In this document: in pieces, positions 10,250-23,500 of the stretch
Layout of the letters: each line of letters begins with the position of its first letter
How positions within the stretch are numbered: the stretch's first letter is position 1
Assembly (NCBI GenBank): GCA_037954665.1
Contig: JBBMOL010000008.1
Location: 9,703,559 to 9,767,558 of the forward strand
Origin: Laguncularia racemosa
Lineage: Eukaryota > Streptophyta > Magnoliopsida > Myrtales > Combretaceae
Direction of reading: 5' to 3'
DNA length: 64,000 nt
Notes under the pieces: generated by a model
Seen by the model: only the letters and a program-made list of their open reading frames with translations
Databases searched by the model: none
What the model was told of the DNA's origin: nothing
Translations under genes and position numbers: made by a program

Positions 10250-13200
10250 ATGAGCTTGAGAGGTTTTGAAGCAATGGATATGGCTACCATTTTCAGATTG
10301 CTATTCGTGTTCTTCTTCTTTTGTGCAAGAACTAGCATGATTTTATCCATTACAGACCCGAATGATGGTATGCGTATTTTGTTTCTATTTATCTCTTTTT
10401 TGTGTTCATTCTTTTTCATGTGGGAGATTTAAGGAATGAATAATGAAACTTCATCTTTGAATTCTAGCATTCACAGGGGGTAGATACACGTTTTGGATTT
10501 TTATTGAATTCTTTGTAACAGCTATAGCATTCAACCAACGTTAATCGCAGTTAGTGTTTATTTTCTTTGAGCAGATGAGTTGCATCCAGTTATAGGTTAA
10601 TGTTGTGACATAGTTATAGGTTGCATGCTTGAGATCTTCCCTAAAGCTGGATCATGCGAACTGGTTACAAGACGTTGACCTTATCACCATCCCAAAAAGA
10701 AAAGGTTTACACCAAGTTTTACACCCAGGGTCAGAAGGGAGAGGGATACGTAGTGTGTTTTTGTGACAAAGTGAGGGGCAGGAATAGGAAAAAATACGCA
10801 GTTGCAAATTAATGGAAGTAGCTATAACTATTCGGTATAGACATTATTATCATGTTATCTGAGTGCACTTCAATACAATTGAATATTACACTTATTTGAT
10901 GGAGCAAATAATAGATGTGTTAATACCTTTTGTAATCAATAAGTGCTTGTTGAATTCATTTTTAGCTTTGCTCTATTCTTGGTATCAATAAAGAGGTCCT
11001 GTAAGACACAGTAAAAGCCTTTCACCAATCAAAGGTCCTGTAAGATAAAGTCTTTCACCAATCAACTACTCATAAAGTAAAAATAAATAAATTAATCGGC
11101 GGTGAATGAACTTATGTCCCAATCTCCTATATGAAGACATGGAAGGAAATCATCATACTTTTTTCACTAAACATTTGAAGCAGCATTAATGTTTAGTGGA
11201 TTGGCATGTTACTGTTGCATGCTTCTCCTGAATTTCACTACCCAAAGAATCTGAAATGTTTGGACTGGAAAGAAAAAATAAGCAGTTCTTTTTTTTTTTT
11301 TCTTGTTCTTTTTCGTAATATAGTCGCTTTGGAGAAATCCTCCAAGGGCACCATGCAGCTCAATACTGCTTAAAATATAGCTGGATTTGGAGCTCTTGAG
11401 ATTTATTGAAAACATGGTTTGGTTGAATTGTTATTTTTTCATGTTGAACATAACATATCTCAGGCCGGGATACATGTTATTTTCCCCTGTTTTGTGTTCC
11501 ATTATGAGCAGCTGCAGCTCTTATATCTCTGAGAAATGATTGGCAAAATACACCACCTAACTGGGTTACATCGGATGATCCTTGTGGGACTCCCTGGGAT
11601 GGAGTTACCTGCAATGACAATTCTCGTGTAACAGAACTGTGAGTATACCTCAACTTTGAAAGCCCTTGTAAAGATTGATGCATACCTCAGTCATCAAAAT
11701 TTACTTAATATACCTCTCTCTTATAAGAGCATTCATTCTATGCTTTTTAGGATTTTGTCAAACATGGACATCAAAGGTCAAGTAACTGGAGACATAGGAA
11801 CCCTCTCTGAACTTGTTTCATTGTAAGTCTTCCATGCTAACGTATCCCTAAACTAGAATCTAGAGAGCATCACTTAGGACTCCCTTTGTTGCAATTCAAT
11901 TTCTGTGTGCTAATCTGAATATATGTCTTTTGCAGGGATCTATCTAATAATGAAGGCCTAACTGGTCCTCTCTCACCTCAAATCGGAAAGTTGCAGAAGC
12001 TTACCACTTTGTACAATTCATATCCAGCTATATATATTTTATCTTGTTATTTCAGCCTTCTTATTTCTTTTTGAGGTGATTGACTTTATCGATTTTCAGA
12101 TCCTTGCTAGGCTGCAGCTTGACTGGTAAAATTCCAGAGGAGCTGGGCGACCTTAAAGAGCTAACATTCTTGTAAGACTTGATAAGATGACCAGGATTGT
12201 TGAGCTCTTTATTTCTTTTCTTAGTTTTCCTTAGTTACACTTGTCTTTTCAGGGCATTGAATATGAACAATTTCACTGGCAATCTTCCTGCATCTTTGGG
12301 TAAACTGACCAATCTTTACTGGTTGGATGTGGCTGAGAATCAATTAAGTGGACCTATACCAGTTTCAACAGACAACACACCAGGATTGGACCTCCTTATC
12401 AATACAAACACTTGTGAGCGATTCTTACTTTGCCTCTCATTGTAGCTCAATGATTGAATTGGTTTATTCTGTATATTACTTTTATATTAAAATATGATAT
12501 CTTTCGATTTTTCAGTCATTTCAACAAGAACCAGTTTTCAGGTCCCATTTCAGAAAAGTTGTTCCACTCAAGGATGCAACTCATTCATATGTAAGCAGAT
12601 GTTTGGATTTCTCTTACTGTTCTATTGTTTTATACCTTTGACTAACTTCATGCTTATATTGCAGATTGTTTGATGCAAATCAACTCGATGGTTCAATCCC
12701 GTCCTCACTAGGACTAGTGCAAACTCTTGAGATTCTGTAAGTGATACTGCAATCACTTCCTTTGCTTATCTTCTTCTCCACAGTACTAGAAATTTTCGAT
12801 GCTCTCCTCTCTGATATTTTCACTATGCGGTGTAACCTTTGTTGATGTTGCCCAGTCGGCTGGATAGAAATATCCTGTCTGGAAATATACCATCAAATCT
12901 CACCAACCTTACAAGCCTCAACGAATTGTCAGTACAGATCTTTTACATCGTTTAATATTTATTCTGTTACTTTCTGGTATCAAGGTTAACCAAATAATTC
13001 ATTGCTGTTATATTACGTTATCTAGGTACTTAGGGTACAATCAATTGACTGGCCCTTTACCAGACTTATCAAGTATGAGCTCTCTGAACACAATGTGAGT
13101 ACTCATTATGGGATCGACAGTCTCTAGTTATGCTTTGCTACAAAGATTTGCACCTTTTAATGGATGAGCTGCGATTACCTCTACAGTGATCTTAGCAACA

Positions 13201-16200
13201 ATTCTTTCGATTTGACAGAAGCTCCGAATTGGCTCTCCACCATGTCCTCTCTTAGTACTCTGTGAGTATTATTAGCCTAGGGAAAATGGAAATATGGTAT
13301 ATGGCTATTTTAAAATTGTACTGACTCACATGCAAATCTACTAATGAATTCAGGGCAGTAGAATACGGTCCATTCCATGGGAATATACCAGAAAAGCTCT
13401 TTAGCTTGTTACAGCTACAGCAAGTGTAAGAAAAACCTTTTACATGCTTGCATAAAGATAAAGTATACCGAAGCTATTTGAATAAAATGTTATCATTTCA
13501 TCCTCTTGATCTTCTGGCAGAAAATTGAGGAACAACTCTTTTAATGGGACATTGAACATGGGCAGCAGTATCAGCACATCACTTCAGCTGGTTGATTTGC
13601 GGAACAACCAAATTTCAGGTTTCACAACAGTTTTGGGATATACCAATGAACTTATGTAAGTAACTACATCAAAAATATTTGAAGTGCGATTGCATTTTTT
13701 GGGGCCACTGAAGTTATTACTTTGTTCTTTCAACTTCAGGTTGCGAGGAAATCCAGTCTGCACTGCCCCTACTCTGTCAAATACAAATTATTGCCAGCTT
13801 CAACAAATAAATGCAACTTCCTACTCCACCAGCCCTGCCAATTGTGGAATCAAGTCATGTTCCCTGGGTCAAGAACTTAACCCTGAGAATTGTGCCTGCG
13901 CATATCCATTAAAAGGGAATTTAGTTCTCAGAGCTCCCTCTTTCAGTGACTTGTCCAATGCAACTTTGTTCCAGCAACTAGAAACAAGCTTGTGGACTCA
14001 ACTGAACCTCACAAATGATTCAGTTTCTATTAAAGATATGTATTTTGACATCAATGACTATCTAGTGATTCAGTTGGAACTTTTCCCATCTAATAGGATA
14101 TATTTTAGTCATTCAGAAATTCAGCAGATAGGGTACAAGTTCGGTAGCCAAATTTACCAGCCTCCTGAAGTGTTTGGCCCTTATTACTTTATTGCAAACA
14201 CGTATACTTTCCAAGGTAAAGAAGCTATACTATGTTTTAAGTGGTATCTTCATGGTATTATGTACTTGTACTAACAGCAATGTATAATCTAATTCAGGTC
14301 GAGGAGAAAATTCTCTTAGTTCTGGAGCAAAAGCTGGGATATCGGTTGCTTGCACAATCCTGGTTCTTGCCCTTGTTGGATTAGGGATATATGCTTTTCA
14401 GCAAAAGAAACGAGCAGAAAAGGCAACGGAACTAAGCAGGCCGTTTGGTATGTTAAATTAAGTTAAATAGTCAATTGTATTTGTCCATGTTACTCCTATT
14501 TGCAACTAAAAGAGAAGAAATCATACTTTCATGCAATAATCTCTTCAGCATCTTGGGGAAAAGGTGGAAAAGATGTTGAAGGTGCACCTCAATTAAAAGG
14601 CGCAAGATGGTTCTCTTATGATGAACTCAAGAAATTCACTAAAAATTTTTCAGATAATAATGAGTTAGGTGCTGGAGGCTACGGAAAGGTAAAATCAGCA
14701 TAATTGCTAGTTAGAGCTAAATTTGTTTCAAACGCACTTTAATAATATGCTAGTGCCATTGTTTTAGGTCTATCATGGAATGCTTCCTGATGGACAAGCA
14801 GTTGCAATTAAAAAGGCACAACAAGGATCTATGCAAGGGGACCACGAGTTCAAGACTGAAGTGGAACTACTTTCACGGGTACATCACAAGAATCTGGTTA
14901 GCCTTGTTGGCTTTTGTTATGAACAAGGAGAGCAAATGCTTGTTTATGAATTTATGCCTAATGGAACACTCAGGGAGAGCTTGTCAGGTGCGTTGATTTT
15001 TTATTTCAGCAAGCTATTAAGTCACTAGAAGAACTAGTAGGTTGCAATGTGACGCTAAAGTAGTTCAGGTTTTGTGTTATTTTATCATTTACAAAGTTGA
15101 ACTTCTTGGTAATGACATAAATGTAGGCGAATAAAGAGCTTAAAAACAATTAACTGTCTCTTAGCATTCATGCATCTAATTTGAAATTGCTTCTTGTGTA
15201 TAACTGCAGGGAATTCGGGCATTCATCTTGATTGGAAAAGGAGACTTCACATTGCCCTCGGCTGTGCCAGAGGACTAGCTTACCTGCATGAACATGCCAA
15301 TCCCCCCATTATCCACAGAGATGTTAAATCAACAAATATATTATTGGATGAAGATTTAACTGCAAAGGTTGCCGACTTTGGCTTATCCAAATTGATAGTA
15401 GATAGTGCAAAAGGCCATGTTTCCACACAAGTTAAAGGCACATTGGTAAGACAACATGTACTCATTCTTTGAAGCTCTTCCTGAAAGTGAAAACAACTCA
15501 CCTCCTTTATCTTTAAATTCCTATATACTGCAGAATGCACTTAGCCAAGTTGCTTAATTTATACACTAGTCGTTGCTCGACTACAACATAACTTATGCTG
15601 GCAACATTGCATATTAGCACATAACTTTGATTTCCTGCATAATGACCACTATTTAGATACTTAACTTCTATTGCTTTAGGAATTTTACCAAACATCTACT
15701 TTATATGGGGGAAAAAAAGAAGTTGCAGAGAGAAAATATTGCATTATGACTAATATATTAATGGGATATTCTAAAATGATATTTCTGCAAAAGAATTGTG
15801 ATATTACTGTCATGTTTGGGTTCTTCCTGATGACGGGTTAGCTCCCATGTGAACCCATCTATACGAGAACAGGGAAACTTTAGAATATCAAACGCGTTAG
15901 TTCACGCAAACTTAATCTCAAGTTTGAAGATAGTCCTAGCTAAGTGATTAGCTTGAGTTTCTATATGCTTTTATGTAACTCCATGTGTTCATTATAGCAA
16001 TATACAGCTCTATCTAAATTGAGTGAAATAGCTTGTTGCGCCTTTTGGATGAAGACATATTAATTGTGAATGACCATGTAATGCAAATGCAGGGCTATCT
16101 TGATCCTGAATATTACATGACCCAACAGCTTACAGAGAAGAGTGATGTGTATAGTTTTGGAGTTGTCATGCTCGAGTTGATAACCGCTAGACCACCAATT

Positions 16201-16581
16201 GAGTACGGTAAGTACATCGTGCTTGAAGTACGTACAAAAATGAATGGGGAAGATGAAGAATGCTATGGTTTGCATGAACTAATGGATCCAGCCATTACAA
16301 ATAAGGGAAAACTTGGTGGATTTGGTGTGTTTCTGGAGCTAGCACTTAAATGTGTTGAAGAATCAGCTGTGGCTCGGCCGACGATGAGCGAAGTGACAAA
16401 GAAGATTGAAAGCATCCTACAGAATGACATAGAAGACACAAAATTCTCATCAAAAGCTGGGGAAATGAATGATAAGCAAAGGAAGTATTTCTATGATGTA
16501 ATGTCTCGGAAAGATGAAGGGTCCAGCAATTCATTTGACTACAGTGGTACCACACTCTCAGCAAAAATTGAACCAAAGTAA
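10250..16581 (+). CDS. LRR receptor-like kinase, HPCA1/At5g49760-like (LRR-VIII-1), 19 exons
   Basis: Exons: 10250-10367, 11512-11638, 11751-11822, 11936-12010, 12100-12171, 12253-12413 (or to 12441), 12516-12590, 12665-12736, 12856-12927, 13026-13094, 13187-13261, 13354-13425, 13521-13655, 13740-14215, 14298-14447, 14549-14688, 14768-14987, 15210-15445, 16093-16581. The product has about 968 residues: a signal peptide (1 to about 32), an N-terminal cap with PCGTPWDGVTC, LRRs encoded one per exon, a Cys-rich juxtamembrane part (NCGIKSC..NCACAYP), a TM helix near 568-592 and a cytoplasmic kinase. VAIK (Lys about 669), HRD (763-765), DFG (783-785) and GYLDPEYY are all present, so an active RD kinase is expected. 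Relatives act at the plasma membrane; HPCA1 senses extracellular H2O2, but the ligand here is unknown. Exons 6 and 7 do not join in frame with the better donor: one A appears lost near 12402-12408. The weaker donor at 12442 restores frame with nine extra residues (about 977 in total). Confidence 0.93.
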
Positions 16582-16951
16582 AGAATCGTGCCAAAAGAGC
16601 CCCGAGTTAAGCTTGTACAGGAAAACATTTTTGTGAGAGGAGACATTAAGTTTTGTGATTCGTGTGACTTTAACTTAGTTATAGGATGGTCTTTGGTTAT
16701 TTACTTAAAATCATTATCGTTTATTTATTTCAAAATTCTCGTTCAATAAAGATTTAAAACTAAATCATCTTCATTTTTATTCTTTTAATTTTCCTCTAAA
16801 ATGGAATAAGTTTGAATCCCTTTCTTTACTCCCTCAATTATATAACATGTAATTAGTCAAAAACAAGCAATTTATAGTTGATATTATAGATAAGAAAGGT
16901 TTTAGTTTCTTGATTATATTACCCTATATACGTTTGTTTTCTATTTTTTTC
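16582..16951. other. 3' UTR and spacer of the kinase gene
   Basis: T-rich DNA without open frames. The part near 16800-16850 (GGAATAAGTTTGAATCCC, CCCTCAATTATATAAC) resembles 25350-25385, just outside the other copia LTR. This may mean that the repeat unit extends beyond the LTRs drawn here. Confidence 0.45.
16745..16750 (+). terminator. Candidate polyadenylation signal of the kinase gene
   Basis: AATAAA 164 nt after the kinase stop codon, in a T-rich setting, a usual distance for a plant 3' UTR. Confidence 0.5.
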
Positions 16952-17113
16952 TGAGCAATCCGTATATACATTTGTTTATTTTGTTATTTTGTACCATAAC
17001 GTGTTTTAGTGTTTTTCCCTCGTAACATACTAGGATTGTGTAATACATTACGTAAGAGTTAAGTACCGAGGTTACATTTTGTACTGACAACACAACACAA
17101 TTATCTTTGAAAC
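16952..17113 (+). repeat. 5' LTR of the copia element
   Basis: Collinear with 25101-25262. The start is approximate because the TG end is degraded (tgagcaatc against TGTTAACG). It ends just before the primer-binding site. Confidence 0.7.
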
Positions 17114-17125
17114 GGTATCAGGATG
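17114..17125 (+). other. Primer-binding site (initiator tRNA-Met type)
   Basis: GGTATCAGGATG directly follows the LTR and matches the common plant copia primer site GGTATCAGAGC at most positions. Confidence 0.6.
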
Positions 17126-17612
17126 CCCAGGGTTCGACCCACTGCATTGTCAACACCAGACAGACTTTCCGATCATCGTCCCAGTTTGCACCTGCAACTC
17201 CGTTCAATCTGACTCTGTTCACACCGATCTGCAACTCCGTTACGTCACCGGACTTCTTCACAGCCACCAACGAAGAAGCAACGAGAAGAATCAAAACGCG
17301 AACGCCTTTTTTTTTCTCACAGTCGAATCTTGTCTCCTTCCCCCGCCGGTCATCTGCAATAGCCAGTAATCTCTGTCCCTTTTTTTTTTCGTTTTCTAAT
17401 TTCTCTAAAATTGCTGATCTTATTCTTCCCTTACCACCGCCGCCAAATGAAATCGATTTGATTATTCAACTCCACCGCCGGCCAGTTCTCTCCCTTCGCC
17501 GACCAACTGACCGTCGTCACAACCACTTCCGCTCTTTCTCTCGACCACACTCTTGCCACAAACCCTCATCCCAACCCGACGACCACATCGCACAATCACA
17601 GATAATCTTTTT
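17126..17612 (+). other. Copia leader, non-coding
   Basis: Pyrimidine-rich, C-rich sequence with a duplicated CTGCAACTCCGTT. A 172-codon open frame crosses it (17107-17625) but is compositionally biased, starts inside the LTR/primer region and resembles no protein. It ends where the gypsy LTR begins. Confidence 0.55.
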
Positions 17613-20517
17613 TGTCACGCCCTGAGGGACCTGATCGCCACGATTAGCTGACCCTATTAGAGAATCGAAATCGCAAAACGTTTGAACTATCATCTCAAAA
17701 TATCTTATCAAAATTAAACAATAAAAGGCTTGAAGTCTGGATATTCAAAGTTCCAAAACCACATTCAAGGTTTCCATTACCTATTTATCGTATACATTAC
17801 CCAAATAGCTCATTAAGGTCATATTACACAGTAAAGCACAAAATACAGTAAGTCATCCAAAATAATCTTTATATGATATATTACATTTTTTTAAATAATT
17901 TAAAAGGAATTCTACTTATTTTTTATCTTTATTCTCAATTCTAGTTCTTTCTCATTGGAATTATTTACTTAGATGATGACCCTACTCAAAAGGTTCATGT
18001 AGTTGCAATATGTATTATAAAATCTAGAGGAGAGTGAATAGTTACTGCATAGTGAGTTAAGAATATAATACTCTCAATAATACACATGTATAAGTAATTC
18101 AAACAAGTTCTTAAACATATACTATGCATAGATAACCAAATACAATGCAATATTGTGCGCCATCTTCCAATAACTAACGTAAAATCTAGGATTTAACATC
18201 TTCTTTACCTTGGGTTGAGGATTCTTATAACCGTCAATGTCTGGGTATCCTAATATACTTATTTCTCATCTTATCACTTAATTAATTATCTTAAAGCTTT
18301 TAAAGTCTTAAACTCCAAATGCTTTAATTGCACTTTAAGCAAACACCCTCAAGGACGGCAAAACCCTTAACTTGATTCCATCAAAAGGGCGACAACCCCT
18401 AAGTTACTCAATTCATCGATGGTAAAATAGTAATCCTTAAATGATTACTTCTTACACATCTTATAACAATGATGGCCTTCAATACAATGCAATAAATTAT
18501 GCAATGCATATCTAATTTTACTTAAGATCAATCCTTTAATTAGTTAGTTCAAGGTAATCAACAATATATAATAGCAAACCAATTCATATTGCAAACAATA
18601 AACCATTCAAACAATCAAGGGAAAATACTTCGATGGCAAGGCATAAGAAACCAAGTGAATCATTCAAGCAAAAACCATGCACACCCTATCATCACCTTTA
18701 CAACACCACAAGAACTCAATCTATATAAATGTAAACAAAGCAACGAAATCAAATCCAAGCTACTATCTGACACCCCCAATATTTCCATGAAACCACCTAC
18801 ATTGAAACACTTTCAATATCATCTTCTTTTATTTTTTCTTCCCCAAACCAACTATCTCTCTCTCTCTGTCACCATCACCTTCCCCTTCATTTAAAGCTAA
18901 GAAAGTTTCGCAAATCCACATACACAATAATACTTATTTACATATATAAGTTAACCTTATTTACTTGTAATCAAATGATGATGGAAATGAGTTTAGTTTT
19001 GCTTATCTTTTTTAATCATTATCCTTAAACATCTAAGAAGTAAGTATGTAAAAGGTAATTCGTACATTTTCATATTCGAAAATAACTTTAGTCCTAACAT
19101 ATTTGTATAGACTCTTGTTCGAAAGATTGGTCTACTTACAATTTCCATTAGTCGGAAAACATATTGGCAAATTTTGTTCCAAAATGGTTTCCATCTATCT
19201 ATATGTATATGTATATGCACAAGCTACATGTTTACATGGATACAACTAGATTTAGGCCTTAAGTACTAAAAGCTTAAGTATAAGTTAAGGTTTAAGTGGG
19301 AAAGTTGACTTGCACTAATTTTAAAACTTATACCCACATTCATGCACAACATACCCACAACACACTCACATAAGGCACACAACTCATGCATACACACACC
19401 GCACACCATGGCCAGATGGGTCTAAGAAGGATCGGCCAACCTATCCCTTTACCACCATTAAGCCGATGGTGTAATTCCATCAGCGGGATAGTGGTCCCCC
19501 AAATTTCAGATGATTCTATTCCCATAACTATCCTAATGGTATCCACCCTGTACTTTGTCATTCTTCTATCTAATACAAAAACTTTCAACCCCAAATCACA
19601 AAACCTCCATTTCTGCACCAACCAAGCAACAACACTATATAACGATAGCAAAAATTGCAATCCCACAACAAAGCACACATATACCCAACAATTTCACAAG
19701 CAACAAAGACAACCATTATAGTATATCATTGAGTTCTTCCCACAACCTTGGCCTCATCTCCTATAGCTCAAAATAATCCTCAAGCACTTGTGATAAGTCA
19801 AAATCTTCACTTATTTTACAAGGACAAAAGGTTACTAAAAACTATATTACTCTAAACTTAGTTAAAATTTACTAAAAAGTTAATTACTAAGCTTAAGTTT
19901 TCAAGTTCCATTTCAACTAAAACCCTTATACTTATAGTACTCTAAATTTAACTGATTTTTTTGTTTGAAATCTACCTATCAAGTGTAATCTTAACTCATA
20001 GAGTTCTTCTTAAGGATTGTGATGGTGGCTTTAGATCATGATTTGGAGCTTGTATGTGAAAGTTGTGAATTTTGAAAGTTTTTTAGGGGATGGTGAGTTT
20101 CTTTTTACATAGAGAAAAAGGAAATAGAGAAGGAAAGAAGAAGAAGAAAGAAGGAATGGGGAAGAAAGAGCAAAGTTGATAAGCTTAAGAAGTCAGGGAA
20201 ATTTTCAAATTTCTGAAGTTCATTCAACATGTGTACAATAATCTTAGTTAAAAGTTCTAGCTAAAATGTTTTTGCACAAAACTTTATGACTAAGCTAAAT
20301 AAATTATTCTGAGTCTAAATAGTCACTTGAAATTTTTATTTAACTACCCTAAACCTATATTTTAATTTATTTTATCTTTTATTCCATAATTTACTTAATT
20401 AGTCTATTAAATAACTATTTCCCTTAATTTAAAATTATAAAGATTAAGAATAAGGCTTTTAAAATAATTATTAAGCTAATTTGGCATTAAATTTTACTTT
20501 AATTGCGCGGTTTCACA
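17613..20517 (-). repeat. 3' LTR (2,905 bp) of the Tekay-type element
   Basis: On the minus strand it begins TGTGAAACC directly after a polypurine tract and ends GGGCGTGACA. The length fits Tekay/Del elements, which have unusually long LTRs. Minus-strand promoter-like sequence lies near 20100-20300. Open frames on either strand (for example around 18589-18894 and 19386-19721) are short, low in complexity and not supported as genes. Confidence 0.85.
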
Positions 20518-20531
20518 TCCTTCCCCCCTTC
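20518..20531 (-). other. Polypurine tract
   Basis: GAAGGGGGGAAGGA on the minus strand, abutting the TG of the LTR; it primes plus-strand DNA synthesis in this element class. Confidence 0.85.
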
Positions 20532-23500
20532 AAAAAGTTTTATCCTCAAAACTTTAGAATGTACCTTAGTTTTCAAATAAATGGAGGTACTTCTCTTTCA
20601 TTTCATCATCTTCTTCCCGGTAACCTCTTAGTCTGAGTGTCTACTCCACTTATCTTTGACATATTGAATGCTTTTGTTAGGTAATTCTTGAGTTTAAATA
20701 TCAAGGATTTTGATTAGATGCTCCCAATATGTCAAATTAGGTTACAAGCTTCAAGATATCCATTTCAATGGCTTGGTTTAGATCCAAGATATGCCTTCGA
20801 AGTAATGATACATGAGTATATTGTGGACTCTTGACAATTGAGTGGATAAGGCCCATCTATAAGTTACTTCTCCAATTCTTTCCAAAACTTCATATGGCCC
20901 TATGTATATGGGACTTAACTTTCCTTTTATTCCAAATCTCCATGTCCCTTTAATCGAAGTAAACTTCAAGTATATGTACTTGCCTGGTAGAAGCCCTATC
21001 TCACGTCTCTTCAAATTAGCTTGACTCTTCTATCGATCTTGAGTTTTTCTCATTCTTTGTTTAATGGTAGCCACTTTGTCTATCATCTCTTGTAACATGT
21101 CAAGTCCAACCGCACCTTTTTCAATCTCATCCCAATACAGTGGAGATTTACATCTTCACCCATATAAGGTCTCATAAGGTGCCATCTTAATCAACAAATG
21201 ATAACTATTGTTGTAGGCAAATTCGACCAAAGGCAAATAGGGATCCCAGCTATCCTTAAAGTCTAAGGCATAAGCTCTTAGCATATCCTCTAGAGTTGGA
21301 TAGTACATTCTATTTGTCCATTAGATTAAAGGTGATATGCGTACAGAATTACAACTTGGTCCCGAGAGCTTGATGCAAACTTCTCAAAATTTTGATATAA
21401 AACACGGATCTCTATCTAACACTATACCAACTAGTACTTCGTGAAGTCCCACAGTCTCTTTAATGTAAATTTCTGCTAATTTATCCAAAGAGTAAGTCAT
21501 ATTGATGGTAAGAAATGGGTAGACTTAGTTAAGCGATTTACAATTAACTATATTGCTTCATGCCTAGCTCTAGTCCTTGGTAAAGCTATGATAAAGTCCA
21601 TTTTGATTCATTCCCATTGCCACTCTAGGATTAGCAATGGTTGTCATATAATCCTTTCAGGTCTTTGGTATTTGGCCTTTACTTGTTAGCAAATAAAACA
21701 TTGGGTAACAAACCATGCCACATCTCTTTTCATGCCTTCCTACTAATAACTTTTCTTTAACTCTTGGTATATTTTAGTTCCTCTTAAATGTACTGTGTAT
21801 CTAGAATTGTAGGCTCGTTTATGATTTCATTTCTTAGTTCCTTAATTTCGATACACATAAGTGGCCTTTGATCCTCAAAGTTTCATTTTGATCTAATTCA
21901 TATACGCTCCTTACTTCACCCTATTCTGAATATTATCAATTTTAGATCACTTCTTTGCATCTCTTATATTTTGTCTAAAAGAATAGGTCGTACAATCAAA
22001 TTAGCTATTTGCACCTCTTCCTCATGCAACATAAACTCAATTCTCAATCTTTTAAACTCTTTTATCAACTCTTATTGTTCTCAATAAAGCTGCTACTTGA
22101 TCATGATTCTTCCTACTTAAAGCATTGGCTACCACATTTGCTTTTCTTGGGTAGTAATTGACACTGAGATCATAATCCTTAATCAATTCAAACCATCTTC
22201 TTTGTCACATGTTTAACTCCTTTTATGTGAAGAAATACTTCAAACTTTTGTAATTTGTATAGATTTTACATTTCTGCCTATACAACCAATGCCTCTAGAT
22301 CTTTAAAGAAAATGCAAGCGTTGCTAACTCCAAATCATGTGTGGGGCAATTTTGTTCATGTGGCTTCAATTGCCTAGAGGCATAGGCTACCACTCTTCCA
22401 TTTTGCATTAAAACACATCCTAATTCAACTCGAGATGCATTGTTATATAATCGCTATATACACAAAAGAGTTCTTTGTATTAGGTAATGTTAAATGGGAG
22501 TTGAAGCCAACCTTTGCTTCAATTCTTGGAAGCTCCTTTCAAATTTCTTATCCCAATCAAACTTTAGATTTTCTAAGTTAGTCTTATTAATGGTTTTGGA
22601 ATCTATAAGAAGTCCTTCATAAATCTTCTATAAGACCTTCCCAATCCAAGAAAACTCCTTAATTTTGTAACTATATTAGGTTACTTCCACTTCACTATTG
22701 CCTTAATTTTGCGAGATCCACATATACTCCTTCTTTTGATATAATGTGCCCTAAAAAGGCTACTTGCTTAGTCTAAAAATCACATTTAGACAATTTTGCA
22801 TATAACTTATGTTTCTTCAATATCCCTAAAGCAATTCCTAAGTGTTCCTCATGTTTTTGCTTTATCTTTGAGTAAATTAAAATATCATCGATAAAGACTA
22901 CCATGAATTTATCCAAGAATGGCTTAAAGATTTGATTCATGAGATCCATGAATGCGGCCCAAGCATTCATTAGTCCAAACGGCATCACAAGAACTCGTAG
23001 TGTCCATATCTAGTTTGGAAGGCTATCTTGGATATATCTTCTGCTTATTTCTCAACTAGTGATAACCGGATTGTAGATCAATTCAAGAAAATACATTGGT
23101 CCTTGCAACTAATCAAATAAATCTTCAATTCTCAGCAAAGGATGTTTATTGTTGATGGTCACCTTGTTTAATTCTTGATAATCAACACACAACCTAATAG
23201 ATCCATCTTTCTTTTTCTTGAATAATACTAAAGCTCCCCAAAGGGAAACACTTGGGCGAAAGAATCCTTTCTTAATTAACTCTTGTAATTGAACTTTCAA
23301 CTCTTTCAACTCAATTGGAGCCATTCGATAAGGTGCCTTTGAGATCAATTTAGTATTAGGCTTTACTTCAATAGTGAAGTCCATTTCTCTTGTGGAGGTA
23401 GTGATAGCAATTCCTTAGAAATAATTCAGGAAATTCATTTACTATTGGTACCTCCTCTAACCGAAGCGACTCTACATCCACTTCTATAGCACATATCAAG

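Noticed and set aside
17107..17625. 172-codon open frame on the plus strand
   Set aside because: It overlaps the copia primer site and leader, has strong compositional bias and ends at the gypsy LTR border. No protein family resemblance.
18589..19776. Several overlapping open frames of 70-112 codons
   Set aside because: All lie inside the Tekay LTR, in several frames and on both strands, with low-complexity content.
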